DNA from: Blastopirellula sediminis
GTDB lineage: Bacteria; Planctomycetota; Planctomycetia; Pirellulales; Pirellulaceae
Direction: 5' to 3'
NCBI RefSeq assembly: GCF_020966755.1
Contig: NZ_JAJKFT010000010.1
Location: 2,692,720 to 2,756,719 of the forward strand
DNA: 64,000 bases
A program made the position numbers and the translations under genes. Below are positions 1-7,762 of the stretch, in pieces. Under the pieces are notes generated by a model. The model was not told the origin of the DNA, did not search any database, and saw nothing but the letters and a program-made list of their open reading frames with translations. Position 1 is the stretch's first letter, and the number at the start of each line of letters is the position of its first letter.

Positions 1-1134
1 GCGGCTGGCGACGTGAAACTCGTGATTAACGAACAGAAAGAAGTTCACGTTCCCGCTGGCGGCAAGCTGCTCAACGCACTCGCCGATCAGGGAATCTTCG
101 TGTCGTCCGCTTGCGGCGGCGGCGGTACCTGCGCTCAGTGCAAGGTGAAGGTTCTCTCCGGCGGCGGCGACATCCTGCCGACCGAAAAGTCGCACATTAA
201 CAACCAGCAGGCCCGCGAAGGGTACCGCTTGTCGTGCCAGGTCGCCGTCAAGCAGGACATGAACATCGAAGTCCCGCACGAAGCCTTCGAAACGAAGAAG
301 TGGGAATGCGAAGTCATCTCCAACGACAACGTCGCGACCTTCATCAAAGAATTCAAGCTGAAGCTTCCCGAAGGGGAAGAGGTCGATTTCAAGGCGGGCG
401 GTTACATCCAAATTGAAATCCCCAAGCACGAAGTCGCCTACAAAGACTTCGCCGTTCAGCCCGAATACCACGAAGACTGGGACAAGTTCAACATTTGGCG
501 CTACGTCTCCAAGGTGGACGAACCGGTCATTCGCGCTTACTCGATGGCGAACTACCCGGGCGAAAAGGGCATCATCATGCTCAACGTCCGTATCGCTTCG
601 CCGCCGCCGCGAGCTCCCGAAGGAACTCCGCCGGGTAAGGCCTCCAGCTACATCTTCAGCAAGAAGCCGGGCGACAAGGTGACGATCTCGGGTCCTTACG
701 GCGAGTTCTTCATCAAAGACACCGACGCCGAAATGGTCTACATCGGCGGTGGCGCCGGTATGGCTCCGCTCCGCAGTCACATCTTTGAACTGTTCCGAGA
801 ACGCAAGACCAACCGCAAGGTGTCGTACTGGTACGGCGGTCGTAGCGTTCGCGAATTGTTCTACGTCGACGAATTCCGCGAAATCGAAAAAGAGTTCCCG
901 AACTTCAAGTTCAACATCGCTCTCTCGGACGCGATGCCGGAAGACAACTGGACCGGGCTCAAAGGTTTCATTCACCAGGTGCTCCTCGAAGAGTACTTGA
1001 AGAACCATCCGGCTCCGGAAGATATCGAGTACTACTTGTGCGGTCCGCCGATGATGAACCAGGCGGTCTTCAAGATGCTCGACGACCTCGGCGTTCCGCC
1101 AGAAAATATCGCCTACGATGACTTCGGCGGCTAA
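1..1134 (+). CDS. nqrF: Na+-translocating NADH:quinone reductase subunit F (5' end cut by window edge)
   Basis: NqrF is the NADH-oxidising subunit of the membrane Na+ pump Na+-NQR; it passes electrons from NADH through FAD to a [2Fe-2S] centre. The frame is open to base 1, and a GTG at 13 is only an internal valine. The family's N-terminal membrane helix (about 30 residues) is therefore missing and lies outside the window. Numbering from base 13, the ferredoxin domain has cysteines 34, 40, 43 and 75 ([12 protein letters not shown] and RLSC). A flavin-binding RAYSMANYP segment, an NADH-binding [11 protein letters not shown] segment and the C-terminal CGPPMM and DDFGG ending follow. It overlaps apbE by 17 bases and is followed by nqrM, so this is the promoter-distal end of an nqr operon. 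Family identity is very secure. Confidence 0.97.
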   Translation, partial: AAGDVKLVINEQKEVHVPAGGKLLNALADQGIFVSSACGGGGTCAQCKVKVLSGGGDILPTEKSHINNQQAREGYRLSCQVAVKQDMNIEVPHEAFETKKWECEVISNDNVATFIKEFKLKLPEGEEVDFKAGGYIQIEIPKHEVAYKDFAVQPEYHEDWDKFNIWRYVSKVDEPVIRAYSMANYPGEKGIIMLNVRIASPPPRAPEGTPPGKASSYIFSKKPGDKVTISGPYGEFFIKDTDAEMVYIGGGAGMAPLRSHIFELFRERKTNRKVSYWYGGRSVRELFYVDEFREIEKEFPNFKFNIALSDAMPEDNWTGLKGFIHQVLLEEYLKNHPAPEDIEYYLCGPPMMNQAVFKMLDDLGVPPENIAYDDFGG

Positions 1135-2146
1135 ACGAAAACTCGAAATGACCCTGGGAGCGGCGGTGCTGCTCCTGGCGGTCGGATGTCTGCAACCGCC
1201 CGCCCCGATCGAAGTGACGGGGCGGACGATGGGGACGACCTACTCGGTCAAATTCATCCCGCCGGACCGCGACTTCGACGCGAAGCCGCTGCAGCAGGAG
1301 ATCGACAAACGGCTGGTCGAAATCAACCAGCAAATGTCGACCTATATCCCTGATTCGGAGCTCTCTCGCTTCAATCAAAGCAAAGCCGGCGATTGGTTTC
1401 CGGTCTCTCCGCAGTTGGCCGAAGTGGTTCAACTCGCCAAGCAGATCAACCACGAGAGCGGCGGCGCGTTTGACGTTACGGTTGGACCGCTGGTCAACCT
1501 CTGGAACTTCGGCCCCGATCATCATCCCGAACAAGTTCCCAGCGATGAGGCGATCGCCGCGGCGCTGGCCAATATCGGCGACGACAAGCTTGAAGTTCGC
1601 TTGGATCCGCCGGCCCTGAAAAAGTCGGTCGATGGTCTTTACGTCGATCTCTCGGCGATCGCCAAAGGGTACGGCGTCGATAAGATCGCCGAACTGATCG
1701 CCGAGTCGGGACGCAAATCGTACATGGTCGAGATCGGCGGCGAAGTTCGCGCCGCTGGCCAAAAGCCGGATGGCTCCCCCTGGCGGATCGCGATCGAAAA
1801 GCCGATCCCTGGCGCCCGCGCGATCCAGGAGGTGGTTGAACTGTCGAACCAATCGCTCGCCACGTCAGGCGATTACCGCAATTTCTTCGAGGTCGACGGC
1901 CAGACTTTTTCGCACACGATCGACCCGAAGACGGGGCGTCCGCTGGCTCATACGCTCGCTTCGGTCAGCGTGCTGCATCAAGACTGCGGTTCGGCCGACG
2001 CCCTGGCGACCACGCTCATGGTCTTGGGACCGGACCGTGGATACAATTGGGCCGAAGAGCAAAAGTTGGCCGTATTGTTTCTGATCCGGGACAAGGATGG
2101 GCCGGTCGTACGCCGCACGTCGTTGTGGCCTAATGCTGGAGAGTGA
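1118..2146 (+). CDS. apbE: FAD:protein FMN transferase, lipoprotein
   Basis: ApbE covalently attaches FMN from FAD to threonines of NqrB and NqrC, so it belongs functionally to the preceding nqr operon. The 342-residue length is normal. The N-terminus has basic residues (KRK), a hydrophobic stretch and a lipobox ending LAVGC, which predicts a lipid-anchored periplasmic enzyme. Recognisable family segments are [27 protein letters not shown], the flavin-site region [28 protein letters not shown], and TSGDYRNFF followed by [11 protein letters not shown]. The ATG at 1118 overlaps the end of nqrF by 17 bases. An ATG at 1148 would remove the basic n-region of the signal, so 1118 is preferred. Confidence 0.95.
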   Translation: MTSAAKRKLEMTLGAAVLLLAVGCLQPPAPIEVTGRTMGTTYSVKFIPPDRDFDAKPLQQEIDKRLVEINQQMSTYIPDSELSRFNQSKAGDWFPVSPQLAEVVQLAKQINHESGGAFDVTVGPLVNLWNFGPDHHPEQVPSDEAIAAALANIGDDKLEVRLDPPALKKSVDGLYVDLSAIAKGYGVDKIAELIAESGRKSYMVEIGGEVRAAGQKPDGSPWRIAIEKPIPGARAIQEVVELSNQSLATSGDYRNFFEVDGQTFSHTIDPKTGRPLAHTLASVSVLHQDCGSADALATTLMVLGPDRGYNWAEEQKLAVLFLIRDKDGPVVRRTSLWPNAGE

Positions 2147-2149
2147 CCT

Positions 2150-2413
2150 GTGCTAATCACCATCTTGATCGCCGTCGGCGTCTTCGCCATCGCACTCACC
2201 GGGATGGCCATCGGCGTCATTCTCAGCAACCGCAGCATCAAGGGAAGTTGCGGCGGCTTGAATAACTTCAAAGACTCAGTCGGCAACCCCATCTGCGACG
2301 CCTGCACCAATCCAAAGCCCGACTGCACCGGCAAAGGCCCCCGCCACGAAGCCGAACACTGCGATTCGCACCCGGCCGACGCCGAAAGCGACGAAGAACC
2401 GGTTCATTCGTAA
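2150..2413 (+). CDS. nqrM: Na+-NQR maturation protein NqrM (DUF539)
   Basis: NqrM is a small membrane protein needed to build the iron centre between NqrD and NqrE. This copy starts with GTG three bases after the apbE stop. It has one N-terminal membrane helix (residues about 2-24) followed by the family signature IKGSCGGLNNF and a cysteine cluster (C-G-G, then CDAC, then DC). The cysteine region is longer than in Vibrio NqrM, and the C-terminal tail is hydrophilic and Asp/Glu-rich. The order nqrF-apbE-nqrM is the classical arrangement and supports the assignment. Confidence 0.93.
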   Translation: MLITILIAVGVFAIALTGMAIGVILSNRSIKGSCGGLNNFKDSVGNPICDACTNPKPDCTGKGPRHEAEHCDSHPADAESDEEPVHS

Positions 2414-2555
2414 GCCCGCAGCGCAAGCGCGCCCCATAGTAGCCCGCAGCGCAAGCGAGGGAAAAGCGGTCGGGAAGAAAAGCGGAAAGCGGAGAGCGGA
2501 AAGCGGCAAGAAGCAAAACACTAGCCCGAGGCGCAAGCCGAGGGAATGCGTCCGC
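2412..2555. repeat. Dispersed short repeat family A, three copies
   Basis: Three copies of a roughly 24-base element are visible: AGCCCGCAGCGCAAGCG at 2413-2429, the full form TAGCCCGCAGCGCAAGCGAG+GGAA at 2440-2463, and a variant with CCCGAGGCGCAAGCCGAGGG at 2523-2542. Each is centred on GC-GCAA-GC, a possible tetraloop hairpin, with outer CCC and GGG that can close it. More copies lie at 4733-5179 and 23925-24069. It behaves like a REP-type intergenic repeat. Confidence 0.85.
2461..2515. repeat. Purine-rich degenerate tandem repeat
   Basis: Between two family A copies the sequence is built from degenerate AAAGCGG units (GAAAAGCGG, AAGCGGAAAGCGG, AGAGCGGAAAGCGG), nearly all purine on the plus strand. 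No coding function is apparent. Confidence 0.6.
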
Positions 2556-2599
2556 AAGCCAAGTGCCAAGATCGAATTGCCAAAGATCGCCCGCTCGCG

Positions 2600-4363
2600 C
2601 TAGCTCGCGATTGACCCACATCGAGAATCAACCGACTGGACCGCAGCCCCCAATTTTTTTTCATCGCGTAGCGCATCTCCCGTAGGGTCCGCTGTGCGGA
2701 CCGCCGACGCGTCAATCGACCTGGCCAATCTGTTATCGCTTCCCATGGTCCGCACAGCGGACCCTACGAGAGGAGTGGACTCGACCGCGTCTTTTTTTTC
2801 TTGGGCCGATTGGATCAATCGATACTTTGGATCGTAAAACCGTTTCTCGTCAACGATCTTCTCAATCTCCCCCGCCGCAACCATCCGGTCCCAACCGCGG
2901 GCGAACTTCGTGCCGTTCATGCCGCAGTTTTCGCGAACCCGCAGCTTCGTCGCATGCGCTTCGCCGAGGTCGGTCATCGCCAGGCGAATTCGGGACCGCA
3001 TTCGTTGATCGAGCGCGGCGTCCTTTAATCGTTCCGCTTCATCTTGCAGCGTATCCGCCTCATGCACGATCGTCTTCCAGCTTCGCCCGTTCTTGGTCGT
3101 AGGGCAGGCCGTGCCTGCCGCTCTTGTTGCGAGCATCTCCATTTCGGCCGCTCTGCTTGCGAGCGTCTCCATTTCGGCAGGCACGGCCTGCCCTACGTTG
3201 GTCAATCTTCCTTCGTCGACATCGACGCCCCATTCGCCCCCTTGCCCGGCGTAGCCGCCGAGCGCTAGCCAGAGGCGATGCTCTCCGCTCCCCGGCGCAT
3301 AACTTTGGCGGCGATTCACCAACAGCCACTGCTGGGCGAAGTCGAGATTGCCGGCGAGGATTGAAGCTTCCAACTTGCCAGGCTTCATTTCCTTGCGAGT
3401 TTGCACGCAGAGTATCGGCGTGGCGCCGTTATCGAGACAACACTGCGCAAGCGTCTGCAGCGCTTCGGCTTGCTTTCGTTTCCCCGTCGACGAGAGACGA
3501 ATCGCATCGATCACCACCACTTCTAACTCGTGCTTCGTGATCCAATCGCGAAGTTTCCCCACGGTCTCGGGATCGGCTGGATCGTCGGTGGTCAGTAGCC
3601 ACATCAGATTATCCGTGGCCGGCGCCGACTTACGAGCTTCGCCCCAACGCTGCGTGAGATCGGTCAGCGTTTGCTGTTGATTACTGCTACACGCGAAGCC
3701 GACGCGCAGTGGCTTTTCGGCCGCGAAATGATTCAAAAACTTTCCTCCGCTGGCGAGCGCCGCGCATAGATCGACGGCGAGCGAGCTCTTCAGCGTTTTG
3801 CTCGGGCCGACGATGACTGCTGGTTCGTTACGTGTGAGGAGATTCGCTAAGAGCCACTCGCGCGGCTGTTGCTCGGCGAACAGTTCTTCCGTGGTGAGCG
3901 TTCGAAACGAACTGCCGCCGCCCAGTTCGAGACGGACGATTTCTCCATCCGGCGGCAATTCGACCGGCTCCGGCGTCAGCCGTTTTCGTAAGGTCGCCGC
4001 GTAGTCGGTAATGTTGTTCAGGTCGCCGCCGGAGTGCATCACTGCTTGAATCAATGCTGACGCGGTCAGCTTGTCGTAGCCGTAGGTGAGGAGGTCGGCG
4101 AGCAACTGATGGTCGTCTCGATCTTCGTCGCCAGTGAGGTGCAGCCCGAGGAGGGCCGAGTAGATGTCGCGATGACACGGGACGCGGAAAACTTGCAACG
4201 GGAGCGCATCTTCGCTCAGGCGCTCCGGGTACATCATCATGCAGGCGAGCCACTGCGCTTCGACCAGCTCTTCGCTGGCCGAGACGCTGTTCGCGTCTTT
4301 GTTCTTTTTCTTTTGCTTCGCGCGCAGCAGGGCGCCGAGGCGCCGAATTCGGGCCTTTCGCAT
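2600..4363 (-). CDS. RepA/DnaB-like AAA ATPase with in-frame palindromic insertions
   Basis: A 587-residue ATPase. Residues about 30-130 resemble the helical N-terminal domain of DnaB-type helicases. The ATPase core has a Walker A loop VGPSKTLKSS (185-194) and a Walker B strand EVVVIDAIRL (281-290), typical of RepA/AAA_25 proteins that bind or unwind DNA. Residues about 450-518 look like a small winged-helix domain. Residues 390-422 are encoded by a 98-base inverted-repeat element, and residues 532-561 by an 88-base one. Both lie in linkers: one between ATPase and winged helix, one after the winged helix. No replication or mobility gene adjoins it and its target is unknown; the gene sits in a repeat-rich island. 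A role in replication or in a mobile element is inference only. Confidence 0.75.
   Translation of the reverse strand: MRKARIRRLGALLRAKQKKKNKDANSVSASEELVEAQWLACMMMYPERLSEDALPLQVFRVPCHRDIYSALLGLHLTGDEDRDDHQLLADLLTYGYDKLTASALIQAVMHSGGDLNNITDYAATLRKRLTPEPVELPPDGEIVRLELGGGSSFRTLTTEELFAEQQPREWLLANLLTRNEPAVIVGPSKTLKSSLAVDLCAALASGGKFLNHFAAEKPLRVGFACSSNQQQTLTDLTQRWGEARKSAPATDNLMWLLTTDDPADPETVGKLRDWITKHELEVVVIDAIRLSSTGKRKQAEALQTLAQCCLDNGATPILCVQTRKEMKPGKLEASILAGNLDFAQQWLLVNRRQSYAPGSGEHRLWLALGGYAGQGGEWGVDVDEGRLTNVGQAVPAEMETLASRAAEMEMLATRAAGTACPTTKNGRSWKTIVHEADTLQDEAERLKDAALDQRMRSRIRLAMTDLGEAHATKLRVRENCGMNGTKFARGWDRMVAAGEIEKIVDEKRFYDPKYRLIQSAQEKKDAVESTPLVGSAVRTMGSDNRLARSIDASAVRTADPTGDALRDEKKLGAAVQSVDSRCGSIAS
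2681..2768. repeat. Palindromic element inside the ATPase gene, C-terminal copy
   Basis: The arms at 2681-2702 and 2747-2768 are perfect 22-base reverse complements (left arm begins CGTAGGGTCCGCTGTGCGG), separated by 44 bases. The element is translated in frame as residues 532-561 of the overlapping minus-strand ATPase. Confidence 0.92.
3099..3196. repeat. Palindromic element inside the ATPase gene, internal copy
   Basis: The arms at 3099-3120 and 3175-3196 are perfect 22-base reverse complements (left arm begins GTAGGGCAGGCCGTGCCTG). The bases between them include two direct copies of a 30-base unit (3121-3150 and 3151-3180) with four differences. The whole is translated in frame as residues 390-422 of the ATPase, giving the peptide ends VGQAVPAE and AGTACPT. 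Confidence 0.92.
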
Positions 4364-4512
4364 TTGGCGTTTTCCTCAAACAAGCGCGCACGGCCATCCC
4401 GGCGAGAGTTTCGCGCTTTGGAAAAAAGAGGCCTCGGTCCGATCTCGAGGCGGAGAGAAAAAGGGACGCTGGGCGGTTGATCAGACGCCCGCATCTTGAG
4501 GGGTGTAGTATA

Positions 4513-4532
4513 CAAAACGCCAGTGCGTTTTG
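4513..4532. other. Short perfect hairpin upstream of the ATPase gene
   Basis: CAAAACGC, a four-base loop CAGT, then GCGTTTTG. It lies about 150 bases upstream of the ATPase start. Its AT-rich outer stem stands out in GC-rich DNA. It could be a terminator arm or an operator; nothing decides between them. Confidence 0.35.
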
Positions 4533-4551
4533 CAAGCGAGATTTCTTGGCC

Positions 4552-4717
4552 TGGGTGGCCCGACCAGTCGGTGACGACTGGTTGGGTCGCTTTAGCGACA
4601 AGATGCCGCGCCATGCGGTTGGAGGTGGTTGAGCGTGCGAGTTTTTGAGACCGGATGGCGCTGCATCTTGTTGCTGCGCAACCCAGCCAGTTCTGTGGGG
4701 AACTGGCTGGGCCACCC
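4552..4717. repeat. Large inverted repeat of a two-hairpin module with compensatory changes
   Basis: A module of about 65 bases at 4552-4618 recurs inverted at 4653-4717, roughly 75 percent identical. Each copy folds into two hairpins on its own. In the left copy a 12-bp stem CCCGACCAGTCG/CGACTGGTTGGG is followed by GTCGC-TTTA-GCGAC. In the right copy, read on the minus strand, the stems are CCCAGCCAGTTC/GAACTGGCTGGG and GTTGC-GCA-GCAAC. Differences between the copies keep the pairing. Both copies end in CAAGATGC(C/A)GCGCCAT. The intervening 34 bases show nothing. Confidence 0.85.
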
Positions 4718-4762
4718 TTTTTTAAGAACTTGCGGCCGCATTTCCCTCGCTTGCGCTTCGGG

Positions 4763-4817
4763 CTACTATTCTTGCCGTGTTCTTACCGTGACTTGTCCGT
4801 GGCTTCCGTGTTCTATT
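4763..4817. repeat. 55-base direct repeat, copy 1
   Basis: The segment starting CTACTATTCTTGCCGTGTTC and ending CCGTGTTCTATT is repeated at 4991-5045 with a single T/C difference. Each copy abuts the 3' edge of a family A element, so the pair appears to have been duplicated together with it. Confidence 0.85.
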
Positions 4818-4990
4818 CTTCTTTCGGCCGCATTCCCTCGGCTTGCGCCTCGGGTTAGTGTGGGGAGTTGCCCGTCTTCGTCATTGGAGAATTCGTGCTT
4901 GATTCGTCATTCGAGCTTCGACATTCGTCATTCACTTGCGGCCGCATTTCCCTCGCTTGCGCTTCGGGCTACTATTGGGCGCGCTGCGGG

Positions 4991-5045
4991 CTACTATTCT
5001 TGCCGTGTTCTTACCGTGACTCGTCCGTGGCTTCCGTGTTCTATT
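4991..5045. repeat. 55-base direct repeat, copy 2
   Basis: Second copy of the segment at 4763-4817, 228 bases downstream and 54 of 55 bases identical. It follows a partial family A copy. Confidence 0.85.
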
Positions 5046-5106
5046 TGTTCTTGCGGACGCATTCCCTCGCTGGCGCTGCGGGCTAGTGTTTGCGAGGTGC
5101 GCATGA

Positions 5107-5142
5107 AAAAGGGCGGGCTCTTTGGGTTGAGACCGCCCTTTT
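5107..5142 (-). terminator. Rho-independent terminator of the sulfatase gene
   Basis: AAAAGGGCGG at 5107-5116 pairs with CCGCCCTTTT at 5133-5142, a 10-bp stem with a 16-base loop. Read on the minus strand the stem ends in CCCGCCCTTTTT, giving a U-tract 50-85 bases after the sulfatase stop codon. Confidence 0.7.
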
Positions 5143-5191
5143 GTTTGGGACGCATTCCCTCGGCTTGCGCCTCGGGTTCGTGATTAGCGAA

Positions 5192-6670
5192 TTACTCGCG
5201 GGTGCGGCCGGCGTCGCGGATCGTTTGGAGGCGGATTTCCATCTCTTTCAGCTTCTCCGGCGACGAGTTGGCGAGGTTCTTTTCTTCGCCGATGTCTTTG
5301 GAGAGGTTGTAGAGCTGGGCCTTGTTCTTCCCTTTCGCTTCGACGTACTTCCAGTCGCCGCTGCGGAGCGAAAGTTTGGAGAAGGCATGTTCGACCAGTT
5401 CGTCGCGGCCGATCTTCGTCTTGCCGAGCAGAGCGTCCGCAACGTCAAGGCTATCGGGCGCCGCTTCGGCCGGCAGCGATTGGCCGGTCAACTTGGCCAG
5501 TGAAGCGAGGAAGTCGATCTGGCAAACCAGGGCTTCCGACTGGCCCGGTTTCACTTCGCTCGGCCAGCGGACGATGGTTGGGACGCGGGTGCCTCCTTCG
5601 TACTCGCTGTACTTGCCGCCGCGATAGGGACCGGCCGGCTTGTGATCGCCAAGCAGTTCGACCGCTTGATCGACGTAGCCGTCATCCAGGACCGGGCCGT
5701 TGTCGCTCGACAGAATGACCAAGGTATCTTCGGTCAGCTTGTTGCGATCAAGCGCTTCCAGGATCTGACCGACGCACCAGTCGAACTGCAGGATCGCATC
5801 GCCGCGCGGGCCGTGACCGCTTTTGCCGACGAACCGCGGATGCGGAACGCGGGGGACGTGGATGTCGTGCGTCGAGAAGTAGAGGAAGAACGGCTTGTTG
5901 GCGTTGTCGTCGATGAACGCGACCGCTTTTTCGGTGATGTCGTCGGCCATGTCTTCGTCGACCCAGCGCGCCGATTGGCCGCCGGTCATGTAGCCGATGC
6001 GGCTGATGCCGTTGACGATCGTTTTATCGTGACCGACCGAGAGCTTCATCTTCAGCAGTTCCGGATGTTCCTTGCCGGTCGGTTCGTCGCCAACCGGTTT
6101 GCTGTAGCTGACTTCGATCGGATCGTTGGGGTCGAGCCCAACGACATGATGGTTTTCGACATAGACGCACGGGACGCGGTCGCCGGTCGCTGGAATCAGG
6201 AACGAATAATCGAACCCGCATTCGAGCGGACCAGGGGCGATCTTTTCGTTCCAGTTGACGTTCCCCTTGCCGAGGCCGAGATGCCATTTGCCGACGACGC
6301 CGGTCTTGTAGCCTGCGTCACGCAGCATCGAGGGGAGGGTGACTTCGTCGGTCGGAATGATCAGCGACGCGTCCCCCGGCAGAATGCCGGTTCCCTTCTT
6401 GCGCCACGCGTAACGCCCGGTGAGGAGCGAATAGCGGGAGGGGGTGCAAGTGGCCGAGCCGCAATGTCCATCGGTGAACTGCAAGCCTTCTTTGGCGAGC
6501 CGATCGACGTTGGGGGTGGAGAACGATTTGGCGCCGTAGCAGCTGAAATCGCCATAGCCGATGTCGTCAGCGTAGATCAGGACGATGTTTTTCGGCTGGA
6601 CGGCCAGGGCCGGAGCCGACAGCAAGCTGACCAAAAGTGCGGCCAGGGCCAGATTTCTCAGGTGACGCAT
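5192..6670 (-). CDS. Secreted type I sulfatase
   Basis: A 492-residue arylsulfatase-like enzyme that hydrolyses sulfate esters, probably of algal or other polysaccharides, in the periplasm or outside the cell. The signal peptide ends near SAPALAV. The metal site begins at IYADDIGYGDF (Asp35, Asp36). The formylglycine signature is CTPSRYSLLTGRY with Cys75 as the residue modified by a sulfatase-maturating enzyme. GKWHLGLG follows at about 127. The ATG at 6670 has AAGG five bases upstream. It is transcribed alone, away from the deaminase, and ends at a good hairpin terminator. Planctomycetes carry many such sulfatases; the substrate cannot be read from sequence alone. Confidence 0.95.
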   Translation of the reverse strand: MRHLRNLALAALLVSLLSAPALAVQPKNIVLIYADDIGYGDFSCYGAKSFSTPNVDRLAKEGLQFTDGHCGSATCTPSRYSLLTGRYAWRKKGTGILPGDASLIIPTDEVTLPSMLRDAGYKTGVVGKWHLGLGKGNVNWNEKIAPGPLECGFDYSFLIPATGDRVPCVYVENHHVVGLDPNDPIEVSYSKPVGDEPTGKEHPELLKMKLSVGHDKTIVNGISRIGYMTGGQSARWVDEDMADDITEKAVAFIDDNANKPFFLYFSTHDIHVPRVPHPRFVGKSGHGPRGDAILQFDWCVGQILEALDRNKLTEDTLVILSSDNGPVLDDGYVDQAVELLGDHKPAGPYRGGKYSEYEGGTRVPTIVRWPSEVKPGQSEALVCQIDFLASLAKLTGQSLPAEAAPDSLDVADALLGKTKIGRDELVEHAFSKLSLRSGDWKYVEAKGKNKAQLYNLSKDIGEEKNLANSSPEKLKEMEIRLQTIRDAGRTRE

Positions 6671-6797
6671 GAGTACCTTAACTAGCGAAAGGGGGAAAAC
6701 GCGGAGAAAATGTCGCTATCGCCCCGCAGGGACGATATCACCTATTGTAGGCAGAAGCGTTTCTCCATTTCTTCCAATCTTGTTACGAAAATCGCCC

Positions 6798-7271
6798 ATG
6801 ATTTCGCCTTCGGAACTGATGCAGCTGGCTATCGACAAAGCCAAAGAGGGGATCGCCGCCGGCCAGTCGCCGTTTGGATGCGCGATCGCGCTCGACGGCC
6901 AGGTGATCGCCGTGTCGCACAATATCGTGTTGCAAACGACCGACGTGACCGCGCATGCCGAGGTCACGGCGCTGCGGATCGCCTGCAAAAAAGTAGGCGA
7001 AATCTTGCTGCCGGGGGCGCAAGTCGCGACGACCTGCGAGCCCTGCCCGATGTGTGCGACGGCGCTGCACTGGGCTCGGGTCGACGAAGTTTATTACGGC
7101 GCGACGATCGAAGACGCAGCCGAGACAGGCTTCAACGAGTTGCGGATGCCCGCAGGCCAGCTCTACCAGATCGGCGGCAGCGCGACCAAGCTCGTCAGCG
7201 ACGTCGAACGGGCGGCTTGCCGCGAATTGTTCGACCTGTGGAAAGCCGGCGGATCGGCGATTTATTATTGA
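6798..7271 (+). CDS. Cytidine/guanine-deaminase family hydrolase
   Basis: A 157-residue zinc deaminase. The catalytic HAE is at residues 53-55 and the zinc ligands are in CEPCPMC (Cys83, Cys86). The downstream WARVDEVYYGATIEDAAETG resembles bacterial guanine deaminase more than tRNA adenosine deaminase, so guanine to xanthine conversion is the best guess. The frame stays open upstream to 6669, but that extension is arginine/proline-rich and would overlap the sulfatase start. The ATG at 6798 begins the recognisable fold. The 127-base gap to the divergent sulfatase contains a weak hairpin, TATCG/CGATA, at 6717-6737. The gene converges on queF. Confidence 0.85.
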   Translation: MISPSELMQLAIDKAKEGIAAGQSPFGCAIALDGQVIAVSHNIVLQTTDVTAHAEVTALRIACKKVGEILLPGAQVATTCEPCPMCATALHWARVDEVYYGATIEDAAETGFNELRMPAGQLYQIGGSATKLVSDVERAACRELFDLWKAGGSAIYY

Positions 7272-7296
7272 TGCCGCCGGTGGTCAGACCGCCTGA

Positions 7297-7668
7297 CTAT
7301 TCCTCTTCCGACGTCTCGGCGTAGTGCTCGACGGTGACGTTGGTGCTGATGCCGCCGCGGGGCGTGAAGCGAGCTTCCAGGTGCATCCAGCGGGGCGACA
7401 GGACGGCGACCAGGTCGTCGAGAATTCGGTTGGTGACGTTTTCGTAGAAGATTCCCTCGTTGCGGAAAGCCTGGAGGTACATCTTCAGGCTTTTCAGCTC
7501 GACGCACTTCGCTTCGGGAATATAGTTGAAGATCAGCGTGCCGAAGTCAGGCTGGCCCGTTTTGGGGCAAACCGACGTAAACTCGGGGCAGACGATTTCG
7601 ATGTTGTAATCGCGCCCAGGGTTCTGATTTTCGAAAGTTTCTAGAATATCGCGAAACTGAGTCGCCAT
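7297..7668 (-). CDS. queF: NADPH-dependent 7-cyano-7-deazaguanine reductase
   Basis: QueF reduces the nitrile preQ0 to the amine preQ1 in queuosine tRNA biosynthesis. At 123 residues this is the short, single-domain form. The nucleophile lies in [11 protein letters not shown] (Cys34, with Asp41). The family's NADPH motif appears as VELKSLKMY, and FTPRGGIS is near the C-terminus. The ATG at 7668 has AGGAG about 10 bases upstream. It is divergent from queE across a 94-base gap, so two enzymes of the same pathway share a regulatory region. Confidence 0.95.
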   Translation of the reverse strand: MATQFRDILETFENQNPGRDYNIEIVCPEFTSVCPKTGQPDFGTLIFNYIPEAKCVELKSLKMYLQAFRNEGIFYENVTNRILDDLVAVLSPRWMHLEARFTPRGGISTNVTVEHYAETSEEE

Positions 7669-7713
7669 TTGCGCGTCACTCCTACTCGGTAAACTGGTAT
7701 TTTGGCTTAACCG

Positions 7714-7733
7714 CCCCGCGACGAAAAGCGGGG
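7714..7733. promoter_or_regulatory. GC-rich hairpin between queF and queE
   Basis: CCCCGC (7714-7719), an eight-base loop GACGAAAA, then GCGGGG (7728-7733), followed by CTTTGACCTTTTAGC. It sits in the divergent intergenic region of two queuosine genes. It could be a leader hairpin for queE. It does not match a preQ1 aptamer that I can recognise. Confidence 0.35.
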
Positions 7734-7762
7734 CTTTGACCTTTTAGCGACAGTTCCTACGC

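Larger units (their letters stand above)
4733..5179. repeat. Cluster of family A repeats filling the gene-free stretch
   Basis: The gene-free stretch between the ATPase and the sulfatase holds at least five family A copies in the opposite orientation: about 4733-4765, 4825-4858, 4938-4973, 5052-5087 and 5149-5179, plus a partial copy at 4980-4996. The unit runs GCGGCCGCATTCCCTCGC then TTGCGCTGCGGGCTA. Two sub-types exist, 'CTCGCTTGCGCTGCGGG' and 'CTCGGCTTGCGCCTCGGG'. Short open frames across this stretch simply translate the repeat and are not genes. Confidence 0.85.

Noticed and set aside
4733-5179. A CRISPR array, suggested by regularly recurring repeats.
   Set aside because: Spacing is irregular, some 'spacers' are themselves repeated, and no cas genes are nearby.
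4629-5183. A 184-codon open frame through the repeat-rich gap.
   Set aside because: It simply translates the family A and 55-base repeats (recurring LACASG-type peptides). No start signal or protein-like composition.
7669-7762. A preQ1 riboswitch between queF and queE.
   Set aside because: A hairpin exists, but the A-rich tail and pseudoknot pairing expected of preQ1 aptamers could not be found.
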